Shown here piece after piece: positions 35,707 through 46,735 of a stretch of 64,000 nucleotides of DNA. The position numbers and the translations under genes were made by a program. Source of the DNA: Schistosoma haematobium (lineage: Eukaryota; Platyhelminthes; Trematoda; Strigeidida; Schistosomatidae); contig NC_067196.1 in the NCBI RefSeq assembly GCF_000699445.3, positions 7,249,616 through 7,313,615 on the forward strand. Direction: 5' to 3'. How positions within the stretch are numbered: the stretch's first letter is position 1; each line of letters begins with the position of its first letter. The notes under the pieces were generated by a model, which saw nothing but the letters and a program-made list of their open reading frames with translations, was not told the DNA's origin and ran no database searches.

Positions 35707-36682
35707 AAACAAAACAACAAGAAAGAAGGGGAGTATCTATTGTCTTATTCCTTATTCTTTCTTTTTGCATGTATTCAGTTATTGTTCCATATGTGCCTCG
35801 TATAGAATTAGAGAAGGTAAACTCAACTACACATATCGATAACGTCTCTCTTTTACCACCCCCCCCTCTCTCTCTCTCTCTTCCTATATATTGATAGATG
35901 TGATCATAAAATTTATTTGACTTTATTCATTTATCATAACAACGGTTATTATTACTAATATTACAATTATCGTCTTATTGAGATAGTTTTTTTTGTTGCT
36001 TCAATAAAAGGTTGTTTAGTTTTTCCCTTCTTTTTTTTCTTTCTTTCTTTAAAAAGCACAAAAATGATAGTGATTTTTCACCTACCAATTTGTTACTATC
36101 TCTCTTGATGTATTTGATTAGATCTTGTGAATATAAACTAATATGATGTATTGAATGAATTCAAGCACAAATCACACAGAAAACCTATTTTGATCTTTAT
36201 ATATAGATATTTTTTTTAATAAAAAAAAGAAAAGAAAAAAAAAACTTTCAAATAACTGTCAGTGTTTGTGTTTTTTTTGTTTCTTTTACGTTTTAATTTT
36301 GTTTCTCTTGGAACAATAAAATCGCATTATACAATACAATTTTATTCCTAGAAACAATATGGATAAACAACCCATATCAACATGAATGGACCTATACATA
36401 TATATAAAAATAAAATATATATTTGAAGTTACTTTGCAAACATTTTGCTTTTATGTTTTGATTTAATTTCTCATTGTGTATGTTTATGATTGTTTGTATG
36501 GAGTAATGTTTATGAATGACATCATTATTATAATTACCTGTTATGAAATGACCAATGGATTCAATCCTGTAGCTTTAAGTTGACTTCATTATTGACAATC
36601 AGTGATTATTTCCATACATGTTCTGTTGATTATTCTGATTCATAACAACCTTCAAGTTTATAAGTCAATAATTGACCAAGAT

Positions 36683-36985
36683 TACTTACTTACTTACGCC
36701 TGTTACTCCTCGCAGAGGAGTATAGGCTGCCTACCAGCACTCTCCAACCCTGTCCTGGGCAATCCTTTCCAGCTTTTTCCAGTTTTTATTCATCCTTTAC
36801 ATATCTTCTATTTCCCGATATAATGTGTTCTTTGGCCTTCTTCTTTTCCGCTTCCTTTTCGGATTCCAAGTTGGGGCTTGCCTCGTAATGCAGTTGTGGT
36901 GGTTTTCGTAATATATGTCCTATCCATTTCCATCGTCTTTTCCTAATTTCCTCCTTAAACTGGAAGCTGGTTTTTTCTCTATTGA
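36683..36985 (-). mobile_element. RTE-type LINE-A 3' fragment
   Basis: Minus strand: 3' tail (TAAG)n at 36683-36700, then the last coding part ([19 protein letters not shown], broken). 5' truncation near 36985. Confidence 0.7.
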
Positions 36986-38748
36986 TCAAGATAAATATGC
37001 AAACATATAAAGGATAGGCAAAATTATTTCTTTTCAAAAAGCTAGAATGAATGAATATGAGTATTTCAAGGAGTCACTGCTACTTTATGTTATCAATAGA
37101 GACTACTTTTCTGTTATCCTTGTCTTGTATTCAATTTATTAGTGTTTTGTCACATATGTACTTGTGTAGTGAACAAGAACATATGTGAGGACAATCAAAT
37201 ATATTTGAACATAACGTTACAGAACATCTTAGTAAAATCTCAGAACCATATAATAAATACTCCATTTGTAAAATGTCATTAGGTTGTCTCAAACTTGACT
37301 GTTCCTTTTGCAAATATCAGTCAATCGTCTAAGATTTCATTGTTCTTTCGTTTCAGAACAAATAATTCTTTGTTCTCGTTTTCTTTTCTTCGTTCTTCTT
37401 AACCTTCTATCTCCAGACATTTCAATTTCCATTGATGAAAAATACTACTTATATCTGTCGACATCTGTAGCACACACCACACTCGTTATAAGTATACCTG
37501 TCCTGTTGCTTTTTTTTTGAAAAAAATATTCAACAGTAGGATTCAAAAGCAATGTTGAAAATATTCAATTGAATTTCTTTCCTTTTCCAGTTTATTAATC
37601 ATAATCTATTCGAGATTATTTTAATTTCCTTTGGTGCTCATATCAATGTATGTAGTAAACAGTGATCTTATTTCGTTCAAATATTGTAAAAGTAGCTCTT
37701 CTTCCTCAGGTCGTTTCAGTCAGGTTTGTTATGCTCCTAACGAAATCCTAACTTAAGATGGTTATAATAAATTTGAAAGCATAATGGCTTGATATAAAAC
37801 TGCATAGCATTTTTCATTATGATGGAGCCTGTAGTGAAATCCGAATAATCTCAGATTTTGATAAGCTACAAACAGCTATACAAAACTGCATTACGATTAT
37901 TTACAGTCACGTATTAGATATTTACTATCAAAGTTTGATAACCATGTTATCGTAATATGTGATATGAATTTCGAATAATTGTTGCGTTATTTAGTCATTT
38001 AAACGGATTTTTTGATTTAGTTTTATTTGATGAATGAAATTCGCAAGAACTGGCGAATAGAAGTGTGGATTAATGGACCACGGATCAGTAACTAATGTCC
38101 TTCTTTGCTTAAGAGTACACAAATTCATTGAACTAAGTGGCTTGTGATTGTAATTCATTGTGTTTAACATTAAGCGATTGGCAAGAAGCTTTAGACCTAT
38201 AAGTGTAACAAGTAGTTTAACATTCATTATTAAGAGAAACTTACTTTATGGTTCTTTGTAATGCTATTTCAATAAAAACATGTATTTCACTTCATGTTAA
38301 CTGAAAAATGAAGGTTATGAGTAGTTGTCTAAAAGTAGAATGATTATTTGATTCGTATCATCATTACAAACATCACTTTTATACCCACTATGTATTCCAA
38401 GCCTTAGCTTTTGGAGATTGTTGTATATCGGGGAACGTGTTGATACATTTTTAGTTGTTAATTAATCAGTAGACTTTCTGTGAAACAGAATGTTTTATTA
38501 ACTTTATTCAATTAATTTATTTAGTATTGTCGATCAGACTATCTACTTTACATATATTAATGATTCATTAAGGTTTTGTAATCTAGCCCATGTCTAAGCA
38601 TAATTAACACTATCCATCAATTACTTTTAATATCGAAATAAGTAATATTTACTAATGACTTTATAGGTATCGATGCCAAAGTTGAACTTGATAGTTTCAA
38701 ATAAATTGAGCGTTGGGTAGAAAGTTAATAATAAATCCATTTTTTTGT

Positions 38749-38886
38749 AATATTCCAATGGGAAGAAAAATTGTATTTCCGACGTTTTGCGACTTAATGT
38801 AAGCCACTTCTTCTGAGTAGATTGAAGAAATGACTTACACTAAGTTACAAAATCTCAGAAATACAATTTTTCTTCTTATTGAAATA
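38749..38886. repeat. Inverted pair of Penelope-type hammerhead repeats
   Basis: Arms 38749-38813 (minus sense) and 38822-38886 (plus sense) are 65-base inverted copies separated by 8 bases. Each contains a version of gaagaagtgacttacattaa and a decayed GAAAC-GTC part. Confidence 0.7.
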
Positions 38887-38935
38887 TAAAAATAAATGTA
38901 TTTAATAAATAAATATGTACACGTTTCTATCGGTC

Positions 38936-39285
38936 ACGAGTCATGTTGGTAGATGCAGACTACTTGGTTGGGGTCCGCGTGACTATCGTAACCAATGGTT
39001 GTAGACTCTGGGTGACATGGCTCAGAATCTATCACAATGACGAAGGTGTATACACTCTCTGTCTTCCCCTAAACTAAGAGATTAAAATCGCTTCATATCT
39101 TTCTTTCTATGAATTAATTCTTTCTTCCTGTACTATATCCTTATATGCAATCTTTCTTTTGTATATCACCACCTCTGAATTAACTACTTTTATGAATCCG
39201 GCGTTCATCTTGTTGTGTTAATGAGGTATGACAACCTGGACCGATGCATATATATGCCTGGTCCGACGTAGCTGACTGACTGTTG
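38936..39285 (+). mobile_element. LINE-B 3' end
   Basis: Begins at [20 protein letters not shown] and ends at gctgactgactg. A short 5'-truncated insertion directly beside the Penelope-type inverted pair. Confidence 0.7.
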
Positions 39286-39589
39286 GTTACGAACTCAAGT
39301 AATTAGTGAATTATCCTGTGGTAAGAACATTTTTAGAAGCTTTATGTGTTAGTTGTTATTTGATAGTTAAAGTTATTTGTAGACAAGTCATCAGTTTACT
39401 TTAAAGATATATTACAAATAATACTTGTGAAAGCCCATAGTTTTTAGATAAGACTATGTGAAATACCTTAAACAGAGAGTTTTCAGGTTCTAATTGAGAC
39501 AGCATATAATCAATTTCGGTGTTAAATTTATTCATCTGATAATAATAATGATGATTATCCTATTTTTAACTGGTAGAATAAATGCATCT

Positions 39590-39775
39590 ATGACTAACAG
39601 CAAGATTCAAGACACACATTTCGTCCTAATTCGGACTTGTCAATTGAATACATGATCCCAATTTTTATGTTCATATTGAGACTCAAACCACTGACTATTA
39701 GTGACGTATCTAAAATAGGACAAAATTGGATTTCTATATTCCATTGATAGCTACAAATCCAATTATTTTATAAAA
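39590..39775. repeat. SINE-A decayed pieces in both orientations
   Basis: A minus-strand ribozyme-region remnant (about 39592-39660) is followed by a plus-strand remnant (about 39705-39775; aaaataggacaaaattgg resembles stem II to GAAA). Cores are lost. Confidence 0.4.
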
Positions 39776-39957
39776 TCTTTGAAAATTGCTTATTTTGAAG
39801 TAATCCACGCAGGATACATATATTCTTACAAATATTGATTAAGATTTAGTCATTATTATAAACTATTGGAAAGTTAAAATCTTTTGTAATGATATCACAC
39901 TCTTGATGTCTTTCCGTGACATTTTTATTTATTTAAACACTTAAACATAGGTACGAT

Positions 39958-40465
39958 AAGGAACTAAATAGATATGCGTTACATAAATCAGTCGATTTGT
40001 GTGAGGGCTAGGTTAATGCCCGGGTGCCCTTACCGAATCAGGTGGTTTTCTTAGGAGACCACACCCCGACTCTTTGATCTAAAGGTTTGATCCACAGGGC
40101 AGTGGACCAGCGTCAGGAGATGAAGTCCCCTGGTAGCTGGTGACCAACGATTGGTTCATACGCCGTTTGTTCCTTCAGGATCCTGGAGCCAGCCCATGTG
40201 CACCATTGATTTGGAATCAGGGTTTTCCAACTTCCCTAGTTGAACTCTCCGTGTCCATCAACCCGATTAAAGCGTCGGACATTCGCTTTTCGTCCCCTCA
40301 ATTCCGTAAGCAACACCCCTGTCTTGAGAATGTAGTGAGTAGGACTTCCCTGGCAGTGATTGTATGTACGTGGCCATGTGAGAGCACTTCGAGAGAAAGA
40401 GAGAGAGTTAACTCTCCCCAATCTCGGTTGTACCAGGGCATTTGGGGTCCTTTTCGTGACATCAT
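39958..40465 (-). repeat. Dispersed repeat D, upstream of RMI2
   Basis: Full-length copy. Open frames here (both strands) are shadows of the repeat, not a gene. It ends about 210 bases before the RMI2 acceptor and so may overlap its promoter. Confidence 0.75.
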
Positions 40466-40665
40466 AGCTACATGTTCGATGATTATTATCCTAAACATGA
40501 TCTTGTTGATCCTTTTTCTAATAATATCTTTGATATTCTTTTTACCATTTTCAGTCATTTCCAGTGATTAACTACTTAATTCTCACATGAAACTGTTTAT
40601 TATTATTATCAAGATATCTACTGTTTTCTTATATTAACTAATCATAAATATATGTTTGGATATTA

Positions 40666-40682
40666 TTGAATTCTAGACAGTA
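40666..40682 (+). promoter_or_regulatory. 3' splice acceptor just before RMI2 start
   Basis: The AG at 40675-40676 lies in TATTGAATTCTAG, six bases before the ATG. The real 5' UTR must therefore join from elsewhere. It may be an upstream noncoding exon, or the spliced-leader exon that flatworms add in trans. The sequence cannot separate these. Confidence 0.45.
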
Positions 40683-40915
40683 ATGTCGTCGTCTAATTTA
40701 GAAGCACCTCCATTAATGCGAAAATTATTAATTGGACAATTATTTCATAATACTGATAAATTGCCAATATATAATTCAATTCGACAAATTTGGGAAATGG
40801 ATCTCCTTGACAACAACATCACTACCACCAATAATACTAATAATAGTGTTCTGAAGAAATTATCATGGTGTATGCTTTGGTTACAAGGTAGAATCATTAA
40901 AAATTATCAATCACC

Positions 40916-40961
<46 letters not shown>

Positions 40962-41312
40962 TTCATATTAGATGATGGTACAGGTGAATTATTAATTATT
41001 TATGATTTAGACAAAAACCAACCAGTCAATTATAAAGTAAATATTGGAGATTATGTTGCTGTAATTGGTAAATTAGTTCAACCTAATAAAGATAATGATA
41101 ATAATGATTATGATGATAAAAAGGAATGTCTAAATGGTTGGCATATTCTAGCTAAAAGTGTTACACATTTAACTGATCATATTATACAACAGGATAATGG
41201 TGAATTATTATATACATCATCATCGTCATCATCACAAAAGATCATGTCGAATTCAGCATTTTATGAATTATCTTGGCCTTTAGAAGTTATAGATATGACA
41301 TATTCTGTATAA
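40683..41312 (+). CDS. RMI2: RMI2-like OB-fold subunit of the BLM-TopoIIIa-RMI complex
   Basis: A single open frame of 209 codons with no intron. RMI2 pairs with RMI1 in the BTR complex, which dissolves double Holliday junctions in the nucleus. Support: a Trp-rich first strand (SWCMLWLQGRII, residues 61-72), the strand FILDDGTGELLIIYDL (94-109), the IGDYVAVIGKLVQ strand (121-133), the HILAKSVTHLTDH strand, and the C-terminal helix YELSWPLEVIDM (194-205). The order and spacing match human RMI2 (about 147 residues). The extra length is low complexity: 15 Asn at 79-93 between two strands, an Asn/Asp stretch at 136-147 and a Ser run near 179-184. The chosen ATG is the first in frame after an AG acceptor at 40675-40676. 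Identification rests on motif order recalled from the family. Confidence 0.8.
40917..40961 (+). repeat. (AAT)15 microsatellite inside RMI2 coding region
   Basis: Forty-five bases of perfect AAT coding 15 Asn in frame. Length changes of whole triplets would alter only the loop between the first two OB strands. Confidence 0.95.
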
Positions 41313-41354
41313 AATTGAAAATGTTTTGTAAATACTATTTTTTTTATAATGTAA

Positions 41355-41360
41355 AATAAA
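41355..41360 (+). terminator. RMI2 poly(A) signal
   Basis: AATAAA 43 bases after the stop codon, in an AT-rich context (GTAAAATAAAAATG). It gives a very short 3' UTR. Confidence 0.6.
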
Positions 41361-41481
41361 AATGTTCACATTGACGAATTTGTTTTATACTTGTTATTTA
41401 GTTTTCTGTTCAAGTATTCAAAAGTTTGAAGTGATTCATATTTCCTTACAGTTTATTTTAGATTGTTCAATAATTTAATAG

Positions 41482-41690
41482 TCGAATTCATGAGTCAATT
41501 GAAGATAAACCTGGAAGTACTGGACAGCTGTTTCATCCTAGTACAGGACTCCTCAGCAGTGCTCGTCCACGATCCCACTCGCGGGATTTGAACCTAGGAC
41601 TTATTGATCTCGCGTACGAGCGCTTAACCTCTAGACCACTGAAGTGACCGGCATTGTGCGGCGTTAATGTCTAACTTCAATCAATCCCTT
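41482..41690 (-). repeat. SINE-B copy with near-intact ribozyme
   Basis: Minus-strand copy; 3' phrase gaattcatgagtcaattgaag on the left, head (accactgaagtgaccggca) on the right. Carries the ribozyme at 41517-41562. Confidence 0.8.
41517..41562 (-). ncRNA. Hammerhead ribozyme motif, SINE-B
   Basis: On minus: stem I GCACTG/CAGTAC, core CTGAGGAG, stem II TCC/GGA closed by a G.U pair, GAAA, three-pair stem III, GTC. All invariant core bases are present. Confidence 0.7.
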
Positions 41691-42187
41691 TTCAACAATT
41701 ACTGTTCAGTGATTACGTAGGGTCTTATAAAGTAACATATCACTGTAAATATCTTTAGAAAAGTGTAAAAATTATAATCAAGCGAAAAATTACAGCTTAT
41801 TTTAAAATGTAATACGAAGTATTATTTTACAATGATTCTTAGTTATCTTTAATTTATGCATTAAGAATTCAGTTGAAAGTTCATATCCATTTTCAGCTAT
41901 TTCATTTCAAGTACTTGGATCGCATTAAAATCCTTAACATAAAACGTGTACTAGACTATGCTTCTTGTACATTTTTAATGAAATTTTTATGATCCTTCTT
42001 CCTGCATGCTTAAACTTTGAGACCTTCATTGATGTTTAAAATTCTGTTTAATTTCACGAACACTATTGGTACAAGTTATCCATTTAGAAAGCGAACAGTA
42101 TGTAAGTTTGTTTCGGCAGTAGTGCATAACTAGTTCAATCTGTGTAAAATTTAATAGTTAGACATTTATTTATCAGAAGTGGTTTTG

Positions 42188-42352
42188 TGGAGATTGTAGT
42201 AATTTCAATAGTTGCGATCATGAGTCAATGGGAGCTAGACCACCATGAAAAACCTGGGAGCACTGAACGGCCGTTTCGTTCTGTTGTGGGACTTCTCAGA
42301 AGTGTGCATCCACGACTCATGAACTCAACTATTGAAACTACTACAATCTCCA
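42188..42352. repeat. SINE-B foldback with 28-base inverted ends
   Basis: Left end gtggagattgtagtaatttc and right end gaaactactacaatctccac are inverted copies. The inside is a minus-strand SINE-B 3' half with the core changed to CTGAGAAG. The head is missing. Confidence 0.65.
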
Positions 42353-42524
42353 CAAAACCCCCTTCTGATATTAATCAACATATGCTCACTAGTGACGGTC
42401 TCCAAGAGGTATTTCTTCGAGTTCTAGCGAGAAGCAGTGAACAGTGGAGTTCGACCGGGTCTGTTATGAGATACTAACTCACTGATGACAATGGTGGATG
42501 TGTCGCTGAATTTCGTGGATTAGT

Positions 42525-42750
42525 TGAGCTTAAACATTAACACCATTGAATGCCGGTTCAGTGGTCTAGTGCTTAAGCGTGAGACCGATAGGTCGTGGGT
42601 TGGAATCTCGCGAGGCGGGATCGTGGATGCGCACTGATGAGGATTCCCATAGTAAGACGAGATGGCTGTCCAGTGCTTCCAGGTTTTCCATGGTGATCTA
42701 GCTTCAATTAACTCATGATCTCAACTATTGAGATTTATTTATCGTATATA
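42525..42750 (+). repeat. SINE-B copy
   Basis: Plus copy, inverted relative to the foldback 170 bases upstream. Head gaatgccggttcagtgg; core disturbed (ACTGATGAGGATT, CGAGA). Confidence 0.75.
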
Positions 42751-43120
42751 AACGCATTAATCTCAATATACATTTTGTACTGATATATGTCATTTTGAGG
42801 ATTCGCATTGCGATAATTTATATTTGTTCATTTTACAGTTGTATTCTTATTTATACATCAAAAGAGACTAATTGTACCACTGAGTACCAAAGAGTAAAAT
42901 AATCCAACCATAGTTATTTTCTTATCTATATAAACTATTATCTGAAATATTAATTTAATTCATTTGGTTTAATTATTTGACTTTTGATCATGAATTCCGA
43001 GTTTGAAGTTTACTTCTGCCTAATTTCGTAGGATTACCAACTTCTCAAAAATTGATTTCATTCTCGAACTGTTATAACCTTCTAGTTGAAGATAAGACAG
43101 GTAACTATATAGATATTACT

Positions 43121-43956
43121 TTCTTACTTACTTACGCCTGTTACTCCCAATGGAGCATAGGCCGCCGACCAGCATTCTCCAACCCACTCAGTACTGGGCA
43201 TTTATTTCTAGTTCTATCCAATTTTTGTTCATTTTTCTAATATCTGTCTCCATTTCTCGACGTAATTTTATTCTTTGATCTTCTTTCCTTTGGCCTTGAG
43301 GATTCTATGTGAGGGCTTGCCTTGTAATGCAGTTGGATGCTTTCCTCAATGTGTGTCCTATCCACTTCCAGCGTTTCTTCCTGACTTCTTCCTCCTCTGG
43401 GATCTGGTTTGTTCTCTCCCATATTAGGTTGTTGCTGGTAGTGTCTGTCCAACGGATCCGAAGTATTTTTCGTAGACAATTGTTAATAAACACTTATATC
43501 TTGTGGATGATGGCTTTCGTAGTTCTCCAGCTTTCCGCCCCATACAGTAGAACTGTACAGTAGAACTCGTTCGAGGTAAAGACCGGTGTTAGGCAGGGTT
43601 GCTTTCTCTCACCCTTTTTTCTCCTGGTGAATGACTGGATCATGAAGACTTTAGCATCTGAGGGGACGTATGGAATAGAGTGGACAGCTGGGATGCAGCT
43701 GGACGATCTAGGCTTTGCAGATGATCTGGCTCTTCTGTCGCACACGCAACAACAAACATAAGAGAAGACGACCAGTGTAGCAGCAGCCTCAGCAGCAGTA
43801 GGTCTCAACATACACAAAGAGAAAAGCAAGATTCTTCGATACAACACAGCATGCAACAATTGAATCACACTTGATGGAGAAGATTTGGAAGATGTAAAAA
43901 CCTTTACATATCTGGGCAGCATCATTGATGAACACGGTGGATTTGATGCAGACGTA
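43121..43956. mobile_element. RTE-type LINE-A with inverted 5' segment (twin-primed)
   Basis: 43121-43555 is minus strand: (TAAG)n tail, then the C-terminal coding part up to TVLLYGAESWRTTKA. 43557-43956 is plus strand: FEVKTGVRQGCFLSPFF, then the catalytic FADDLALLSHT, then TFTYLGSIIDEHGG. The two pieces are neighbours in the intact element, with about 30 codons missing between. An 11-base repeat (acagtagaact) flanks the junction. An in-frame stop follows HTQQQT. Confidence 0.8.
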
Positions 43957-45607
43957 TAACTTTCGACACCAATAAACACCTTTAATAACTATCGTTTTGA
44001 ATTACTCTAGAATGTGTCTAACGGAGGACTTGAAAGTTTACCTATAACTAATTCAACACCTCACATTTCTTAAGTTGAATTATGACATGAATCATGTTAT
44101 ATCACATATTGCCAAAAAGAAATTTAAAATATAAGCTAATAGATTCCAACTGACTGATTTGACACTATTATACTCATCACATGATATAATTGTCTTAATT
44201 TCAATTCTATTTCTGAGAAGAATAAGAACTGGGTTAAATTAGTTATCTAGTCTTCCATTATATTTTCAACAATTCTCTAACTAATTTAAATTTGCCGCCT
44301 GGGTTAGTTCAAAAAATAAATTTCATTCAACGATTCATTAAAACAATATACTGTAACTAACTGTTGAAGAAATACAATAGTATACCAGTAAGATAATAAA
44401 TGAACAAAAATATAAAGAAAACCTTTGAAACAATAGAATATATAGTTAGAATTCATTATTAATTATTTATATATGATTAGATGGGGAGTTTTATTTGGTA
44501 TCGTATGGAATAGAGGACATTGGGAGAAACACAATTAATTATTGATATATATATATATATATAAGATTGAAAATAGCTCTGAACTTAAGTCATTAGACCA
44601 ATGGGGAAGTTAAAATGGGAAAGTTACCATAAGAGGGGGGGGGGGGAAATTTTTTAATCTTATTGAAAATTTATGATAGCAGATTTTAAGAAATGATTAC
44701 AAGAATTGAGGAACTTTTGTTTCATTCTATGTAAAGTCGTCCAAGTTAATTTTTAGACTAGAATATAAAGCTACCTTTAGTCTTCCTTAGTTTTTGTGTA
44801 AATGTCAGTTCCTAACAGCAACAACAAAACAAAAAAAAAACAACTCCATCGAAATCTTCATAAAATAATCCAATTTCTTGAATGTATACAGATGACCCAA
44901 TGTAAACATTACTCCGTATTTTTTTGAAAATACTTTATTGTATACATAGAATACAAGGTGAACAATGTGTTAATGCACTTCATATTTTATTGGTGTGCAT
45001 AGTATATCGTCAGTTTGTTAGTATGATAACAGGAGAACTTATTTTACTATTCTTACAGTTTACTAATCTAATCAGAGATGAGACTATAACGTTTTTGTTC
45101 CAGATAGTGATTAATATCTATGATTCATCCTACTTAAAATATCAGATTAAGATCAAATAACTTTTTCAATACTCTTCATATTCAAGATATGGTGTGTGCT
45201 ACTTATATCGACATAAGTAGTATATGAAGTTAGTCAGGAACAGAATGTCCGGCAGCAGAGACAAGAGGATCGAACAGTTAAGAATGGAGACATAATGCAA
45301 TTTGTATGAAAATGCGAGAGCAATGAAGTCTGAGTCATTTTGAGACAATTGATGGTCATTTTGCAAATTGAGCATTTACTTTATGGTTCTTAGATTTTAT
45401 TAACATGTTCTGTAATTACTACTACATAAATCCCCCATCCTGATAATGATTTTTTTTTTCATTTCATAGAATTACATATTTCAGTGTGATTTTCATTATA
45501 GATTTCGTTTCAGGTCTTAACTTTTGCTAGAATTATATATTTTTTTGTTTGTTTGATATATCGGTCTACACTATACTGAATATGTTCATAATAGACAGTT
45601 GCAAACA

Positions 45608-45782
45608 ATTCTAATCAAGTTGAAATCATGAGTCAGTTGAAGCCAGACCACCATTGAAAACCTGGAAGCAATGGACGGTCGTTTCTTCCTAGTATGGGAC
45701 TCCTCAGCAGTGCGCATCCACGAACCCACCCCCCGTGGGATTCGAACCCAGGACCTACTGGCTCCGAGCGCGAGCACTTAAC
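45608..45782 (-). repeat. SINE-B, left arm of inverted pair
   Basis: Minus copy lacking the first 60 or so head bases. It shares uncommon variants with the right arm (the ccaccccccgtggg block, and CATTGC for CAGTGC after the cleavage site). Ribozyme at 45668-45713 has AGAAA for CGAAA. Confidence 0.85.
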
Positions 45783-45784
45783 TT

Positions 45785-46045
45785 CGTGGATTGGTTGATG
45801 TTAGACATTTACACCGTTGGATGCCGGCTCATTGGTCTAATGGTTAAGTGCTCGCGCGCGAAGCTAGTAGGTCCTGGGTTCGAATCCCACGGGGGGTGGG
45901 TTCGTGGATGCGCACTGCTGAGGAGTTTCATACTAGGACGAAATGGCCGTCCATTGCTTCCAGGTTTTCAATGGTGGTCTAGCTTCAACTGATTCATGAT
46001 TTCAACCTGTGAAATTTCCTAAAATCTCCACAAAAACTCATTCTG
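45785..46045 (+). repeat. SINE-B, right arm of inverted pair, full length
   Basis: Complete copy: head ttggatgccggctcattgg, B box GGGTTCGAATCCC, ribozyme, 3' end aatctccac. The ribozyme (45912-45957) keeps CTGAGGAG, CGAAA and GTC; stem II relies on G.U pairs. Confidence 0.85.
45912..45957 (+). ncRNA. Hammerhead ribozyme motif, SINE-B
   Basis: GCACTG, CTGAGGAG, stem II GTTT/GGAC, CGAAA, GTC, CATTGC. Core intact; one mismatch in stem I (A-to-T) and wobble pairs in stem II. Confidence 0.65.
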
Positions 46046-46502
46046 AATTCTAATCAAATATGTAATATATGTCATTAATTGTTAAAATACAATAAAAATA
46101 GGGTAGATTATAATTTTCCCACTTTCATGATAACTATACACATAGTTTAACAATACATTGTTTCATCATTCATAAAACACAACAAGAGAGGTAAGAATAA
46201 TTTACGGAAATAATTGATAAAAAAACAAAATCAATTAATTTTGAAGACATTAACGAGTTCTTTAGTATCAGGAAGTTAGTTACCAAAATACTTAAACATA
46301 ACTGATCAATATAGGTCTTGTTAGAAGTGTCTACACCGTGTTAATTATTATTTTTTTCTTAAATAATATAATCAAGCTTCATACTACGAGTAAAAAATAA
46401 CATAGTTATGTTCAATATGAAAGAAACATGTTTAAAATCTGTCTTGAAAACAAAAGGTTTTACGTGTTCAATTGTTAATAGTGGGCTATGACAAGTTTGG
46501 TA

Positions 46503-46735
46503 GAATGAATTCAGATAATAAGCAAATATGGATAGTGGCTAATAGTGGAATACAGTTTGACGCACGTTTCATTACATTTGAGACTCGTCAGCTGCATTTA
46601 CCTGCATCTCAGAGTTGTGACATTAGGTAATATCAAGGCGGTCCACACAGGATGCACATATGGCAACAAGAGGTTGATCAATTGCAGTCCTAAATAGCAA
46701 TGAGAAGATACAAGTAAAGAACACCAAGTGAATTT
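46503..46735. repeat. SINE-A with inverted 5' segment
   Basis: The left part (46503-46620) is minus strand and carries CTGACGAG and GTC. The right part (46621-46735) is plus-strand 3' module (tcaattgcagtcctaaa). Together they make one unit with its front half flipped. Confidence 0.6.

Larger units (their letters stand above)
34262..36320 (+). other. Probable TOGARAM 3' UTR
   Basis: About 2 kb of T-rich, simple-sequence-rich DNA with two long (AT)n tracts, (TTA)n/(TTG)n and (CT)n, and no SINE or LINE copies, unlike the flanking DNA. A poly(A) signal AATAAA lies at 36315-36320. Absence of transposons is what an exon-like UTR would show, but the true end is unknown. Confidence 0.35.
36321..40676. 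other. Intergenic region between TOGARAM and RMI2
   Basis: It contains an RTE-type LINE 3' end on minus (36683-36985), a Penelope-type inverted pair (38749-38886), a LINE-B 3' end (38936-39285), decayed SINE-A pieces (39590-39775) and repeat D on minus (39958-40465). Nothing recognised in 37000-38740. Repeat D ends only about 210 bases before the RMI2 acceptor. Confidence 0.5.

Noticed and set aside
35496..35708. 70-codon open frame
   Set aside because: Built from AT, TTA and TTG microsatellites.
40140..40571. 143-codon plus-strand open frame before RMI2
   Set aside because: Most of it is dispersed repeat D read antisense. The same region in other copies is broken, and no domain is visible.
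43494..43979. 161-codon minus-strand open frame
   Set aside because: It runs across the junction of the two inverted LINE halves and is antisense to the FADD-containing segment.
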